Assembly (NCBI GenBank): GCA_964472545.1 | Contig: CAYYNP010000020.1 | Location: 1 to 59,140 of the forward strand | Reading direction: 5' to 3' | Origin: CAYYNP01 sp964472545 | GTDB taxonomy: Bacteria; Planctomycetota; Planctomycetia; Pirellulales; Thermoguttaceae | Length of the DNA stretch: 59,140 nucleotides | Part shown: piece after piece, positions 31,157 through 39,652 of the stretch | How positions within the stretch are numbered: the stretch's first letter is position 1 | How the letters are laid out: each line of letters begins with the position of its first letter | Program-made: the position numbers and the translations under genes | Notes under the pieces: generated by a model | Database searches by the model: none | The model's input: only the letters and a program-made list of their open reading frames with translations | Told to the model about the DNA's origin: nothing

Positions 31157-32449
31157 TCAGCGGTCGGTTTCCGAATAGCGCCGCAGCCGGATGATGAACT
31201 CGAGCTTCTCCGCGTCGCCGCGTCCCCAATTCACGACGATGGTCTCATCGAGGCCCCACCAACAGCCGGCTTTTCTCTTTTGCAGCTTGAGTGGCTCGAC
31301 GAGCGGCCCGACGATTGGACGGCGGTGGAGGGTTCGTACAAAGCGGACTTCCTCCAGGCGATTATCCTTGAACACGTAGTGGATGCCAACTAAGCCCACG
31401 TTCAACGAGTCGAGGCACGACTCGGCCGCCTCGATCGACTCGCGGCTTCGGAACTTCGTGCCGTCCTTCTCCCAACGCTTTTCCGCATGATGCCGGCACT
31501 CCAAGCCCGCCTTGCGATAGACGTCCATGACCTGGCTCGCATCCATGGTAAACGCCACGTTCAATCCCGGCAGGAGAGGCTCCGGCGTGTACTCCCACGG
31601 TTCTCGCGGCACTTCGACGGGCGACGACACCTCATCGCGATGCTGCGCGATCCACGCCCGACAGTCCTGCTTGAACTCGTCCGCCGGCCGCCGCTTTGTC
31701 CGAGTGGTCACGCCTCCGTCGGCGCGCTCGATGGTCTCGATTACGACGCTGTTCTCGATTCCCGTGATTTCCGTCAGCGCTTCGGCGGCGCGTATCGGCT
31801 CCCAAGTCTCCGTGCTCTCCTCGAAGATCTTCAGCAGGTGAGGCACGGCGCGCTTGTCTTTGAGCGTGCCGAGAGTGTGGACGCAGCCGCTCCGCCGGGT
31901 GACGTCCCGATCCGTGAGACCGGCGATGCAATACCCGACATACGATTCTCCCAGCAGTGCCAGGGCGGCCCGGATTTGGTGTTGCACGCGGACGTCCTTC
32001 TCTGCACCGAGGGCGCGCCGCAACGGACCGACTGCCCGACGGTCGCCGAGTCTCCCCAGGGCGGCGGCGCTGTGTGTGCGCACTCCCCGCTGCGAGTCGT
32101 TCAGCAGCGCCACGAGCGTCGGCACAATCTCTACCAGCCCGGCCCGCCGCACGTCGGAGATCAAGTGCGTTCGGGTCTCGATCTGGGGATTCTTCAGCGG
32201 GATCGAGATCACCTCGGCGGCAAACTCGCGATCGCCGGCAAAGAGTTCATCGAGCAGTTTGCTAACCTCCGGCCATTGTTTGGCCTGGTGAAGGCGAGTC
32301 AGTCGTGCTGCAACCGCTGCGGCAGACTCGGTCTCTGCGGCCAGCCGCGCCTTGGCGTCGGCCGGATGTGCCACGTCCGCCCCCGCGGTGTGAACGGAGG
32401 CCAACGCGGCCAGTAAAAACGCCGCGAGTAGGATCACCCGTTTCCTCAT
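31157..32449 (-). CDS. secreted HEAT-repeat protein
   Basis: 430 residues with signal peptide (MRKRVILLAAFLLAALASVHTAGA). Residues about 60-200 carry HEAT/PBS-like helical repeats (VPTLVALLNDSQRGVRTHSA, AALGRLGDRRAVGPLRRALG, VPHLLKIFEESTETWEPIRA), a protein-interaction scaffold. The C-terminal half (LPGLNVAFTMDASQVMDVYR, FRSRESIEAAESCLDSLNVG, IHYVFKDNRLEEVRFV) is a separate alpha/beta domain that I do not recognise. AAGGAG sits about eight bases upstream of the ATG. It precedes the di-haem propeller gene by 32 bases and could be its partner. Confidence 0.85.
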   Translation of the reverse strand: MRKRVILLAAFLLAALASVHTAGADVAHPADAKARLAAETESAAAVAARLTRLHQAKQWPEVSKLLDELFAGDREFAAEVISIPLKNPQIETRTHLISDVRRAGLVEIVPTLVALLNDSQRGVRTHSAAALGRLGDRRAVGPLRRALGAEKDVRVQHQIRAALALLGESYVGYCIAGLTDRDVTRRSGCVHTLGTLKDKRAVPHLLKIFEESTETWEPIRAAEALTEITGIENSVVIETIERADGGVTTRTKRRPADEFKQDCRAWIAQHRDEVSSPVEVPREPWEYTPEPLLPGLNVAFTMDASQVMDVYRKAGLECRHHAEKRWEKDGTKFRSRESIEAAESCLDSLNVGLVGIHYVFKDNRLEEVRFVRTLHRRPIVGPLVEPLKLQKRKAGCWWGLDETIVVNWGRGDAEKLEFIIRLRRYSETDR

Positions 32450-32544
32450 GATGGAACTCCTTAACAGAAGTGCCCTTTCTTTCTCCCGTCAGTCTACCAC
32501 ACTTCGTCACGGATCGGGTAGACCGGGTTTGATCGGGGCCGCCG

Positions 32545-32573
32545 TTGACGGCTCCGACGGCGTACCGGATACT
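32545..32573 (+). promoter_or_regulatory. promoter for the PQQ-propeller gene
   Basis: TTGACG (32545-32550), 17-base spacer, GATACT (32568-32573): five of six and four of six consensus positions, about 85 bases before the start at 32657. Confidence 0.5.
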
Positions 32574-32656
32574 GTCGCTGGGGATGTCCGGGTCGCCGCG
32601 TCGGCGCCGGTGTTGTGCCCCGCCCGACCACCAAGCATCGAAAGGTGGTGATCGCG

Positions 32657-35600
32657 ATGCGATGCCAGATCAATCTCATCGGTGTACTGCTCGCCCTGCT
32701 CTGGCAAACGACGTCGGCCCACTGTGAAGACTGGCCGACCTATCGGCACGACCGCCTTCGCACGGGCGTGACCGGCGAGAAGCTCGCGCTGCCGCTTCAG
32801 CCGATCTGGACGTTCACCTCTCGGCAGCATCGGCGTGCCCCGGTGCCGGCCGAAAGCCCCACGCGGGCGCATTACCCGGACTGCGCACGCTTCACGTTGC
32901 CGATGATCGCCGTCGGCGACGCGGTCTACTTCGGCAGCGCGGCGGACGGGCGCGTGGTCTGTCTGGAAGCGGCCAGCGGCAAGGTGCGCTGGCAGTTCGT
33001 CGCCGGCGCGGGCATCAACCGCACACCGATGTTCGCCGATGCACGGATCTACGCCGGCAGCGACGACGGCCACGTCTACTGTCTTGACGCGGCCGACGGG
33101 AAGCTCGTTTGGAAGTTCCGAGCCGCGCCCGCCGAACGTTGCTTTCTTGCCTACGGGCGGATGATCTCCGCCTGGCCGGTGCAGACCGACGTGCTAGCCG
33201 ACGACGGGGTGGCTTACTTCGCTGCGGGCGTGTTTCCTCACGAGGGCACGTTTCTCTACGCCCTTGATGCACAAAACGGCGAACTGCTCTGGCGGAACGG
33301 CACGCAATGCGAAAACGGCCATCAGCTCAGCCTGGCCCCCGGTGGCCACCTATTCGTCACCGGCCGGGACATTTGGGTGCCGAAGGACTTCCGCGGCTAC
33401 AGCAAGCCCTACTACGGCTCGCCCACACCGTTCTTGCGGGCCGACGGACGGTTCGTCAACGGTTTTGGCAGCAGCACGGAAGAGGACCCCGAACGGCCGA
33501 AGATCGAAGGCGGCGTTTGGGACAAGTTCTTCTGGCCGTTGATGGGCGTCGAGAAAGGCGGCATCCGCTACGCCGGGGCCACGGCCTGGAGGGTCCAAGG
33601 CGAGGAGAAAGCCCGAGAGACGTTGTGGCAACATCCGACGCCCGATCGCTGGGTCGATTTCGACTCGGGCGTGGGCGTGCGGGGAAAGCACGACACGTTC
33701 TGCCGCTACGACCCCGATCTGTCGTCGGTGATCTATGCCGGCGATACGGTTTTCCACACGGCATTCGACGCCGATCCGGCCAAGGGTGTCGGGTCCGGCA
33801 TCTACGCCCGCGATCCAAAGGACGGGCGTGTGCTGTGGGCGGCCGAGATTGCCGAGCGGGCCAATCAACTCGTGGCCGCCAATGGTCGATTGCTGGTCGG
33901 CTCGCGGCGTGGCACGATCACCTGCTATGCGCCGAAAGGTACGCCGGCTCATGGTGCAATTGAAGAGCCGATCGATGCGGCACCGTTTGTGGACGAGAAC
34001 GAGAAACTCGTTGCGGCGGCCGAGACAATCATCGAGCAGTCCGGCATCCGCGACGGCTATGTCCTGGTCTTGGATTGCCAGAGCGGCCGGCTTGCCTACG
34101 AGTTGGCCTCCCGAACCAACATGATCGTATGCGCCGCGTTCTCCGACGAGCAAGGCATAGTCCGGGCACGCGAAGCCTACGCCAACGCCGACGTACACCT
34201 ATCGCGAATCATCGCGTTTCACGTCGCCGCGCAAGCCGCGCTGCCCTTCCCGTCGTACTTCGCCGACCTGATCGTCTCAGAATCGGCGGCGGCCGGCGGT
34301 CCCTTGCCCGGCAACGTCGAGGAGCTTGCCCGAGTGCAAAAGCCGATTCGCGGCGTGGCCCTGATCGGCGGCGAGCAGACCGAAGACTCATTGAAGCAGT
34401 GGTCGACGGCGGCCGGCCAAACCGGATGGAACGTTGTCGAGGCCGACGGGCACTGGCTACGACGCACGCGGCCGCCGTTGGACGACGCCGGCGGATGGAC
34501 CCACATGCACGCCGATCCGGGCAATACGCTGTGCAGTCACGACGGCGTGCTCAAGCCGCCGCTGGGCGTCGCCTGGTACGGCACGCCCCAGATCGAACAG
34601 CCCGCGACGCATACGGCGCTGGTTGTCGACGGCATCCTCGTCGTCCCGCAGCCGAACGCTTTGGAGGCCTGCGACCAATACACGGGCCGCCGGCTCTGGC
34701 GTATGGACGCCGGCAGCATCGGGCTGAGCGTGGCCGCCAGCCGTACGCACGTCTATGCGAAGGTGGCCCACGTGTTGGCCCAGATCGATCTGCATACCGG
34801 CAAGGAGGCGGCGTCTTACTTGAGTGCCTTCGGCAAGGAGCATCCCTGGGGATGGTTCGCCGTGGCCGACGACGGCAAGACGGTCTTCGGCGCCGCCGGC
34901 GGAGGGCTGTTTGCCACGGAGATGGCATCGGGCAAGGGCAACGTGCGCTGGACGCTCGGCGGCCCCGAGGCCGACGAAACGGATAAGATCGGCGGGCTGA
35001 CGGCGATGAGCGACGGACGCATCTACGTCCTCGGTCCGGCGGCCGACGATCAGCGACGGCGCGACACCTTGGCCGCGATGCGCCGTTGGATGCAAACGCA
35101 GCCACCCGAGTTACTCGAAGAATTCGAGAGCCAACTCGACCAGCGCGACGTTCGCACGTTGACCGCCGTCGACGCGGCCACCGGCAAAGTGCTCTATCGC
35201 CGCGGCGTCGACGTCAGCAATTGCGGCGGCGCGTGGCTGCGCGAGAAGGGCCGTGGCTATGGCTCCAAACGCCACTACAACCCCGGCGTGGGCATGGGGC
35301 TCTATGCGCGGGCCAACACCGTGGTCGTTGCCTCGGAAAGCCTGGCCGACAAGGGCTGGGGGATGTTCAATAGCGGCGCCTACGACGCCCGGGCGATTAC
35401 GGCCGTCGACGGCCCGACCGGCAAGCTGCTCTGGTATAAATTCACCAACCATCGCACGCGGCCGGTAATCGTCGACGGAACGGTCTACGCCGAGCCGTGG
35501 GCGTTCGACCTGCGCAGCGGCGAGAAGAAAACCCGCCTGCATCCGATCACCGGCGAGCCGGCCGACTGGGCCTGGTGCCGGGGCGATAAGCAGTGCGGCA

Positions 35601-36400
35601 TCTTCTCCGCCAGCCGCCACTTCCTCTTCGGCCGCAACAAGGGATTCGGCTATCACGACCTGTTGCGCGACGACGGCCTGTATACCTTCTGGCACAGCCG
35701 CTCGAACTGCTACGTCGACCACACCAGCGGCGGCGGGTTGATGATCAAACCGCCGCAAGCCGTCTATTGCCAGTGCCAATGGTCGTTGCCGTTTACCGTC
35801 GCCATGGGCCAGGTGTCGACGCTTCCGGCGGCCGCACCGATGTTCGGACAACCTGGCCCGTCGTTGCCGGTGAAGCATCTTTATCTCGACCTCGGCGCCG
35901 CCGGCGATCGACGCGACCGCCACGGCCGGCTTTGGCTGACGTCGAACCGGCCGGTCAACCATCGGCTGCTGTTGGGGTACGGGCTAGAGTGTACGATGTA
36001 CGAGGGCGGCGAAGCCGTCCGCCGCAGCGCGCCGTTCACGTCGATCGAAGGCACCGACGTGCCGTTCGTCTTCGCGTCGGCGCTGGTGGGCTTGCAGCGA
36101 TGCCAACTGCCGTTGGCATCGGCCGAGGAGGGCAAACGGACCTATTGCGTACGCCTCGGTTTTGCCGCCATGCCGGGCGACGCACCGGGGCGGCGCGTCT
36201 TCGACGTGATCCTCGACGGGCGCAAGGTGCTCGAGGACTTCGATCCCAGCGTGGCTGCCGGCGGCGCAGATCGGGCCGTCTGGAAGGCGTTTGACGTCGA
36301 CGCCCAAAGACAACTCGTGCTGGAGTTGGTGCCGCAATCGAACACGACGGAGATCCAGCGGCTGCCGGTGATCCAGGCCTTGCAGGTTCTCCGCCGATAG
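32657..36400 (+). CDS. large secreted PQQ-type beta-propeller protein
   Basis: 1247 residues with signal peptide (to about residue 24, TTSAHCEDW). It contains at least two PQQ/quinoprotein-like propellers: an N-terminal one (VYFGSAADGRVVCLEAASGK, VRWQFVAGAGINRTPMFADA, IYAGSDDGHVYCLDAADGKL) and one after about residue 640 (LEACDQYTGRRLWRMDAGSI, HVLAQIDLHTGKEAASYLSA, ITAVDGPTGKLLWYK). The C-terminus looks like a malectin-like domain (YCVRLGFAAMPGDAPGRRVF, DVILDGRKVLEDFD). PQQ may or may not be bound; in planctomycetes many such proteins lack cofactor residues. Its N-terminal propeller resembles part of the protein at 53276. AAGGTGG lies upstream of ATG 32657. Role unknown, presumably periplasmic. 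Confidence 0.85.
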   Translation: MRCQINLIGVLLALLWQTTSAHCEDWPTYRHDRLRTGVTGEKLALPLQPIWTFTSRQHRRAPVPAESPTRAHYPDCARFTLPMIAVGDAVYFGSAADGRVVCLEAASGKVRWQFVAGAGINRTPMFADARIYAGSDDGHVYCLDAADGKLVWKFRAAPAERCFLAYGRMISAWPVQTDVLADDGVAYFAAGVFPHEGTFLYALDAQNGELLWRNGTQCENGHQLSLAPGGHLFVTGRDIWVPKDFRGYSKPYYGSPTPFLRADGRFVNGFGSSTEEDPERPKIEGGVWDKFFWPLMGVEKGGIRYAGATAWRVQGEEKARETLWQHPTPDRWVDFDSGVGVRGKHDTFCRYDPDLSSVIYAGDTVFHTAFDADPAKGVGSGIYARDPKDGRVLWAAEIAERANQLVAANGRLLVGSRRGTITCYAPKGTPAHGAIEEPIDAAPFVDENEKLVAAAETIIEQSGIRDGYVLVLDCQSGRLAYELASRTNMIVCAAFSDEQGIVRAREAYANADVHLSRIIAFHVAAQAALPFPSYFADLIVSESAAAGGPLPGNVEELARVQKPIRGVALIGGEQTEDSLKQWSTAAGQTGWNVVEADGHWLRRTRPPLDDAGGWTHMHADPGNTLCSHDGVLKPPLGVAWYGTPQIEQPATHTALVVDGILVVPQPNALEACDQYTGRRLWRMDAGSIGLSVAASRTHVYAKVAHVLAQIDLHTGKEAASYLSAFGKEHPWGWFAVADDGKTVFGAAGGGLFATEMASGKGNVRWTLGGPEADETDKIGGLTAMSDGRIYVLGPAADDQRRRDTLAAMRRWMQTQPPELLEEFESQLDQRDVRTLTAVDAATGKVLYRRGVDVSNCGGAWLREKGRGYGSKRHYNPGVGMGLYARANTVVVASESLADKGWGMFNSGAYDARAITAVDGPTGKLLWYKFTNHRTRPVIVDGTVYAEPWAFDLRSGEKKTRLHPITGEPADWAWCRGDKQCGIFSASRHFLFGRNKGFGYHDLLRDDGLYTFWHSRSNCYVDHTSGGGLMIKPPQAVYCQCQWSLPFTVAMGQVSTLPAAAPMFGQPGPSLPVKHLYLDLGAAGDRRDRHGRLWLTSNRPVNHRLLLGYGLECTMYEGGEAVRRSAPFTSIEGTDVPFVFASALVGLQRCQLPLASAEEGKRTYCVRLGFAAMPGDAPGRRVFDVILDGRKVLEDFDPSVAAGGADRAVWKAFDVDAQRQLVLELVPQSNTTEIQRLPVIQALQVLRR

Positions 36401-36419
36401 AGTCCGGCGTTGCGGCCGA

Positions 36420-36521
36420 TTACGAGGCGTGAGGCGTCTCGCCCGCTGCCTGCTTCTCCTGAAGGCACTGCAAATCGGCCTTCTGCACGTACGCCGTACA
36501 CGGCCGCCCGTTGACCGTCAC
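36420..36521 (-). CDS. possible 33-residue peptide
   Basis: From GTG at 36521 the frame reads VTVNGRPCTAYVQKADLQCL then QEKQAAGETPHAS. The composition is protein-like (short strand, Cys-containing turn, helix) and the frame is open further upstream, but there is no visible ribosome site and the frame overlaps nothing else. Could be the remnant of a longer gene downstream of 36547. Low confidence. Confidence 0.25.
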   Translation of the reverse strand: MTVNGRPCTAYVQKADLQCLQEKQAAGETPHAS

Positions 36522-36546
36522 GGTGCGGCAACGCGCAGGGCCTTGT

Positions 36547-36939
36547 TCATTTCGCCCCCACTTCCCTGTCAAATGCCGTCAATGCCCTCTGCAAGTATCT
36601 GACCGCTTTCTCCCGGTAGCGCCACGGCTTTGTGTGATCGGGCATCTTCCGCAGCCAATGCTCCTCCGGGTCGGCATCTCGCTGCCGGGCGAGTTGAAGC
36701 GTGTTGGGCAGGAGTCTCCCGCCCAGCACTTCAACGCACACTCGCATCTCATCCAGGGACGCAAACTCGAAAGTGAAGCCGTCGACTTCCGCAAAGAACT
36801 TAGGATACCCCTTGCCGGGAATCTGGTGAGGCGCGGAGGGGATGAGCAACGCCGGATCCTTCGCCGACGGAACATGGACCCAGTAGGTCATCGGGCCCGG
36901 CGTCCAAGTCGGCGTGTACTCGATCCAATGACGCTTCAT
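36547..36939 (-). CDS. hypothetical protein
   Basis: 130 residues, soluble, starting MKRHWIEYTPTWTPGPMTYW. It is rich in aromatic and charged residues (HQIPGKGYPKFFAEVDGFTF, KPWRYREKAVRYLQRALTAF), with no signal or membrane helix. The end looks like a long helix. The ribosome site is weak (GGGGATGTC). It lies 48 bases downstream of the methyltransferase gene on the same strand. No family recognised. Confidence 0.7.
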   Translation of the reverse strand: MKRHWIEYTPTWTPGPMTYWVHVPSAKDPALLIPSAPHQIPGKGYPKFFAEVDGFTFEFASLDEMRVCVEVLGGRLLPNTLQLARQRDADPEEHWLRKMPDHTKPWRYREKAVRYLQRALTAFDREVGAK

Positions 36940-36987
36940 GACATCCCCATGGCAGCCTGTTTTCGAGCAACGTCTACGACGTGCGCT

Positions 36988-37677
36988 CTAGGTTCGCCGC
37001 TTTCGTGCCTGGAGGACCGTCCAAAGGATGTATCGCCAGGTACAGTCGATCGAGGCAAAACCGGCCCCGCGCAGCCACTCGATCTGATCGACGAGCGTGG
37101 CGTGATGGTCGTGCGCGGCCTGGTGTTCCATCCACGCGTTCCACTCCTCGTCCGTCGCCCCCAACCGGGCCGATTGCTCTTGCCAGTCGGCGATCTGTCG
37201 TGCGTAGAGGTCGTCGGTGACGCCGGCAAACTGATCCGAGTAGGAGAAGACGCCGCCGCGGCTGAGCCATCGATAGACGTTCCTGAATAGATCGGCCTTT
37301 TCGTCGTGCGTGAGATGGTGCAGCGCGATGCTGGAGACGACCAGATCGAACGAGCCGGCGGCGAAATCGAGGTTGCGGAAGTCCTCCTCCTGGTATTCGA
37401 TGGCGTCAAGCGCGCCCAGCCGATTCCGGCACTGTTGAAGCAGGCTGCCGGAGAAGTCAACCAGTCGGACGGCGGCCCGAGGGAACTTGCAGTAGACGAG
37501 TTCCGAGAGGTTTCCCGAGCCGCAGCCGAGTTCGAGGATTCTCCGCGGCGCCCGGTCGGCCGGAAGATAGTGCAGGATCGCCCGGAGCATCTCCCGGTAG
37601 CGAGGAACACAGCGGTCGATGGCCGCCGTGTATTGGCGGCTGATATCCTCAAAAAACTGACGGGAAGACTCGCCCAT
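36988..37677 (-). CDS. SAM-dependent class I methyltransferase
   Basis: 229 residues. Motif I is ILELGCGSGN (about 47-56), followed by VDFSGSLLQQCRNRL with the ribose-binding Asp, EEDFRNLDFAAGSFDLVVSS, ALHHLTHDEKADLFRNVYR and LSRGGVFSYSDQFAG; this is a standard Rossmann methyltransferase (Methyltransf_25/11). The substrate is small or unknown. No signal, so cytoplasmic. The start at 37677 is the first Met before the conserved core; no good ribosome site is seen, and a much longer open frame upstream (to 39234) is antisense to the glycosidase gene and is not used. Confidence 0.85.
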   Translation of the reverse strand: MGESSRQFFEDISRQYTAAIDRCVPRYREMLRAILHYLPADRAPRRILELGCGSGNLSELVYCKFPRAAVRLVDFSGSLLQQCRNRLGALDAIEYQEEDFRNLDFAAGSFDLVVSSIALHHLTHDEKADLFRNVYRWLSRGGVFSYSDQFAGVTDDLYARQIADWQEQSARLGATDEEWNAWMEHQAAHDHHATLVDQIEWLRGAGFASIDCTWRYILWTVLQARKRRT

Positions 37678-37938
37678 GGAACCGACCCGATGACGGTGGA
37701 ACGATGCGGCCACGTTGTGCAGCGCCCATTGTAATGGACGGGCTGAGGATGGGAACCTGCTCTCGATGCCCGAGGCCATACCGGCACGCGTCTTGCCGCT
37801 CTGCTGAGATTCCCACGCGGAAACTGACGAGTAGATTGACTTTGGGCACCGTACGCGCGAGAATCGAGCCGCCGGTCGAGGGCGGGCCGGATGTTCCCGG
37901 GGCGTGGAAATCGCCGAAGAATCTAGGGAGTCCGTGAC

Positions 37939-39477
37939 ATGTGCAGCCAGCTTATCGTACTGCCGATCCACGTCTGTTGTGCCGCCGTTGTCCTGGCATT
38001 GATGACGTCGGCAACCGGCCGAACCGCGGAAACGCCGACCGGTAAGGGCATCGACGGTGCCTGGACCGTCTTGTCCGTCGAGTTCGCCGGGCAGACAATT
38101 ACCGAACTGAAGGGGGCAACCCTCGTATTGGCCGACGGCAAGAAGGTCTTCCGCATGCCACCCGGTGCCGTGGAGCAGGGCACCTATACGCTCGATTCGA
38201 CGCAGACGCCGAAGCAGATCGATACGACAACCGCCGGCAAGCCGGGGGTCGTCAGGGGCATTTATGCACTTGAAGGCAACACCCTGCGAATGTGCTTTGC
38301 CCAATCGGGAGGGCGGCGTCCGGCGGCGTTTGCTACCGCAGCGGGCTCGGACGCCCTGCTGATGGTCCTCGAACGTGGCATTCGCAAGCCACACGTTGCC
38401 GAGCCGCGCATTGACGAGCCGCGTGTCTCCGATCCGAACGTGCCGGAGGTCGACCCCGCGGTTCCGATCAAACGCCCCGGCAAGCGGACGTTTCGTATGG
38501 GGTTCACCGGCTTCGTGCCGGATATCACACTGCCGGCGGTTGTGGGTGCGCGGAAGTTCGTGCGAGAGAACGGCGATATTATCGCGCATCACATTGAGGG
38601 TGTCCCGTGGGCCGAGGCTCTCACGGGCGAACCGTTTGGCAAGGAATTCGTGCAGGAATGGGAGGGCAAGAAGGCCGGCACGCCGCCCAGCGGCAAGGTC
38701 TTTCTGGCGATTTCGCCCGGACGCGGAAGACTCAAGGTGGCCGAAAAGGGGCTGCCCCTGCCGGCGGAGTTGCGGGGCAGAGGCTACGACGATCCGCTGG
38801 TGAAGCGGGCCTACTTGAACTACTGTCGACGCGCCGTCGAGTTCTTCCAGCCCGACTACCTCTGCATCGGCATCGAAGTCAACGAGATCCATTCGGCCGG
38901 GGCCGACAAATGGCGGGCGTACGTCGAGTTGCACGAGCACGTCTACGCGGAACTGAAGAAGCAGCGGAAGGACCTGCCCATCTTCGCGTCGTTCACGTTG
39001 CACAACACGTTCAAGCGGCGAGGGGAGATGCTCGCGGAGTTCCAACGGCTGATGCCCTACAACGACCTCGTGGCGGTCAGCTACTATCCGTTCCTTCTGG
39101 GCGAAAAAGAACCCAAGACCGCGCTGGACTGGATGACCGGCCAGTTCGACCGGTTCGAAAAACCCTACGCGATGGTCGAAACAAACGAGGCGGCCGAGGA
39201 GTTGACCTTCCCGTCGATGGGACTGACGATCCACGGCACTCCGGCGAAGCAGACGGCGTACTACGAGTTACTCTTGTCCATGGCGCAGCAGCGGCGATTC
39301 ACGTTCGTCATCAGCTTCATCCACCAGGACTACGACCCGCTCTGGGAGAAGATCAAGAACGGCGCCCCGGAGTTGTTCATGGCCTGGCGGGATTGTGGCC
39401 TATTGGACGAAAACGGCAAGCCGCGGCCGGCGTATGGCCTCTGGCGAAGCTACTTCCTGATGCCGCTGGCGGAGTGA
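37939..39477 (+). CDS. TIGR03067-domain protein fused to a TIM-barrel glycosidase
   Basis: 512 residues with signal peptide (about 1-30). Residues about 38-150 (IDGAWTVLSVEFAGQTITEL, GTYTLDSTQTPKQIDTTTAG, GIYALEGNTLRMCFAQSGG) match the planctomycete TIGR03067 domain. A spacer with repeating EPRI/EPRV/DPNV is followed by a barrel resembling GH53/arabinogalactanase-type or related clan A enzymes: IGIEVNEIH gives the likely acid/base Glu316, and YAMVETNEAA gives the likely nucleophile Glu414. AGGGAG precedes the ATG. Divergent from the methyltransferase gene. Family placement of the barrel is inference; a secreted glycan hydrolase is the best reading. Confidence 0.8.
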   Translation: MCSQLIVLPIHVCCAAVVLALMTSATGRTAETPTGKGIDGAWTVLSVEFAGQTITELKGATLVLADGKKVFRMPPGAVEQGTYTLDSTQTPKQIDTTTAGKPGVVRGIYALEGNTLRMCFAQSGGRRPAAFATAAGSDALLMVLERGIRKPHVAEPRIDEPRVSDPNVPEVDPAVPIKRPGKRTFRMGFTGFVPDITLPAVVGARKFVRENGDIIAHHIEGVPWAEALTGEPFGKEFVQEWEGKKAGTPPSGKVFLAISPGRGRLKVAEKGLPLPAELRGRGYDDPLVKRAYLNYCRRAVEFFQPDYLCIGIEVNEIHSAGADKWRAYVELHEHVYAELKKQRKDLPIFASFTLHNTFKRRGEMLAEFQRLMPYNDLVAVSYYPFLLGEKEPKTALDWMTGQFDRFEKPYAMVETNEAAEELTFPSMGLTIHGTPAKQTAYYELLLSMAQQRRFTFVISFIHQDYDPLWEKIKNGAPELFMAWRDCGLLDENGKPRPAYGLWRSYFLMPLAE

Positions 39478-39541
39478 TCGGTCGGCGCGCAATCACCGAC
39501 GCCGTTGGCCGAACTCGCGAGCGAAATTGACCCCGGGCGTG

Positions 39542-39569
39542 TTGATTCCCCGACGAACCGGCCTATACT
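39542..39569 (+). promoter_or_regulatory. promoter for the GH2 gene
   Basis: TTGATT (39542-39547), 16-base spacer, TATACT (39564-39569), about 85 bases before the start at 39653. Confidence 0.55.
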
Positions 39570-39652
39570 GCACGTCAGATGCCGATCGATCGAAGTGGAG
39601 CGCGTCTTCCGACGCCGGCCACAACACACTGCTATGGAAGGACACGCATACG

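Noticed and set aside
37678..39234. A minus-strand extension of the methyltransferase frame by more than 500 codons.
   Set aside because: It runs antisense to the glycosidase gene and has no motif; the methyltransferase core begins right after 37677.
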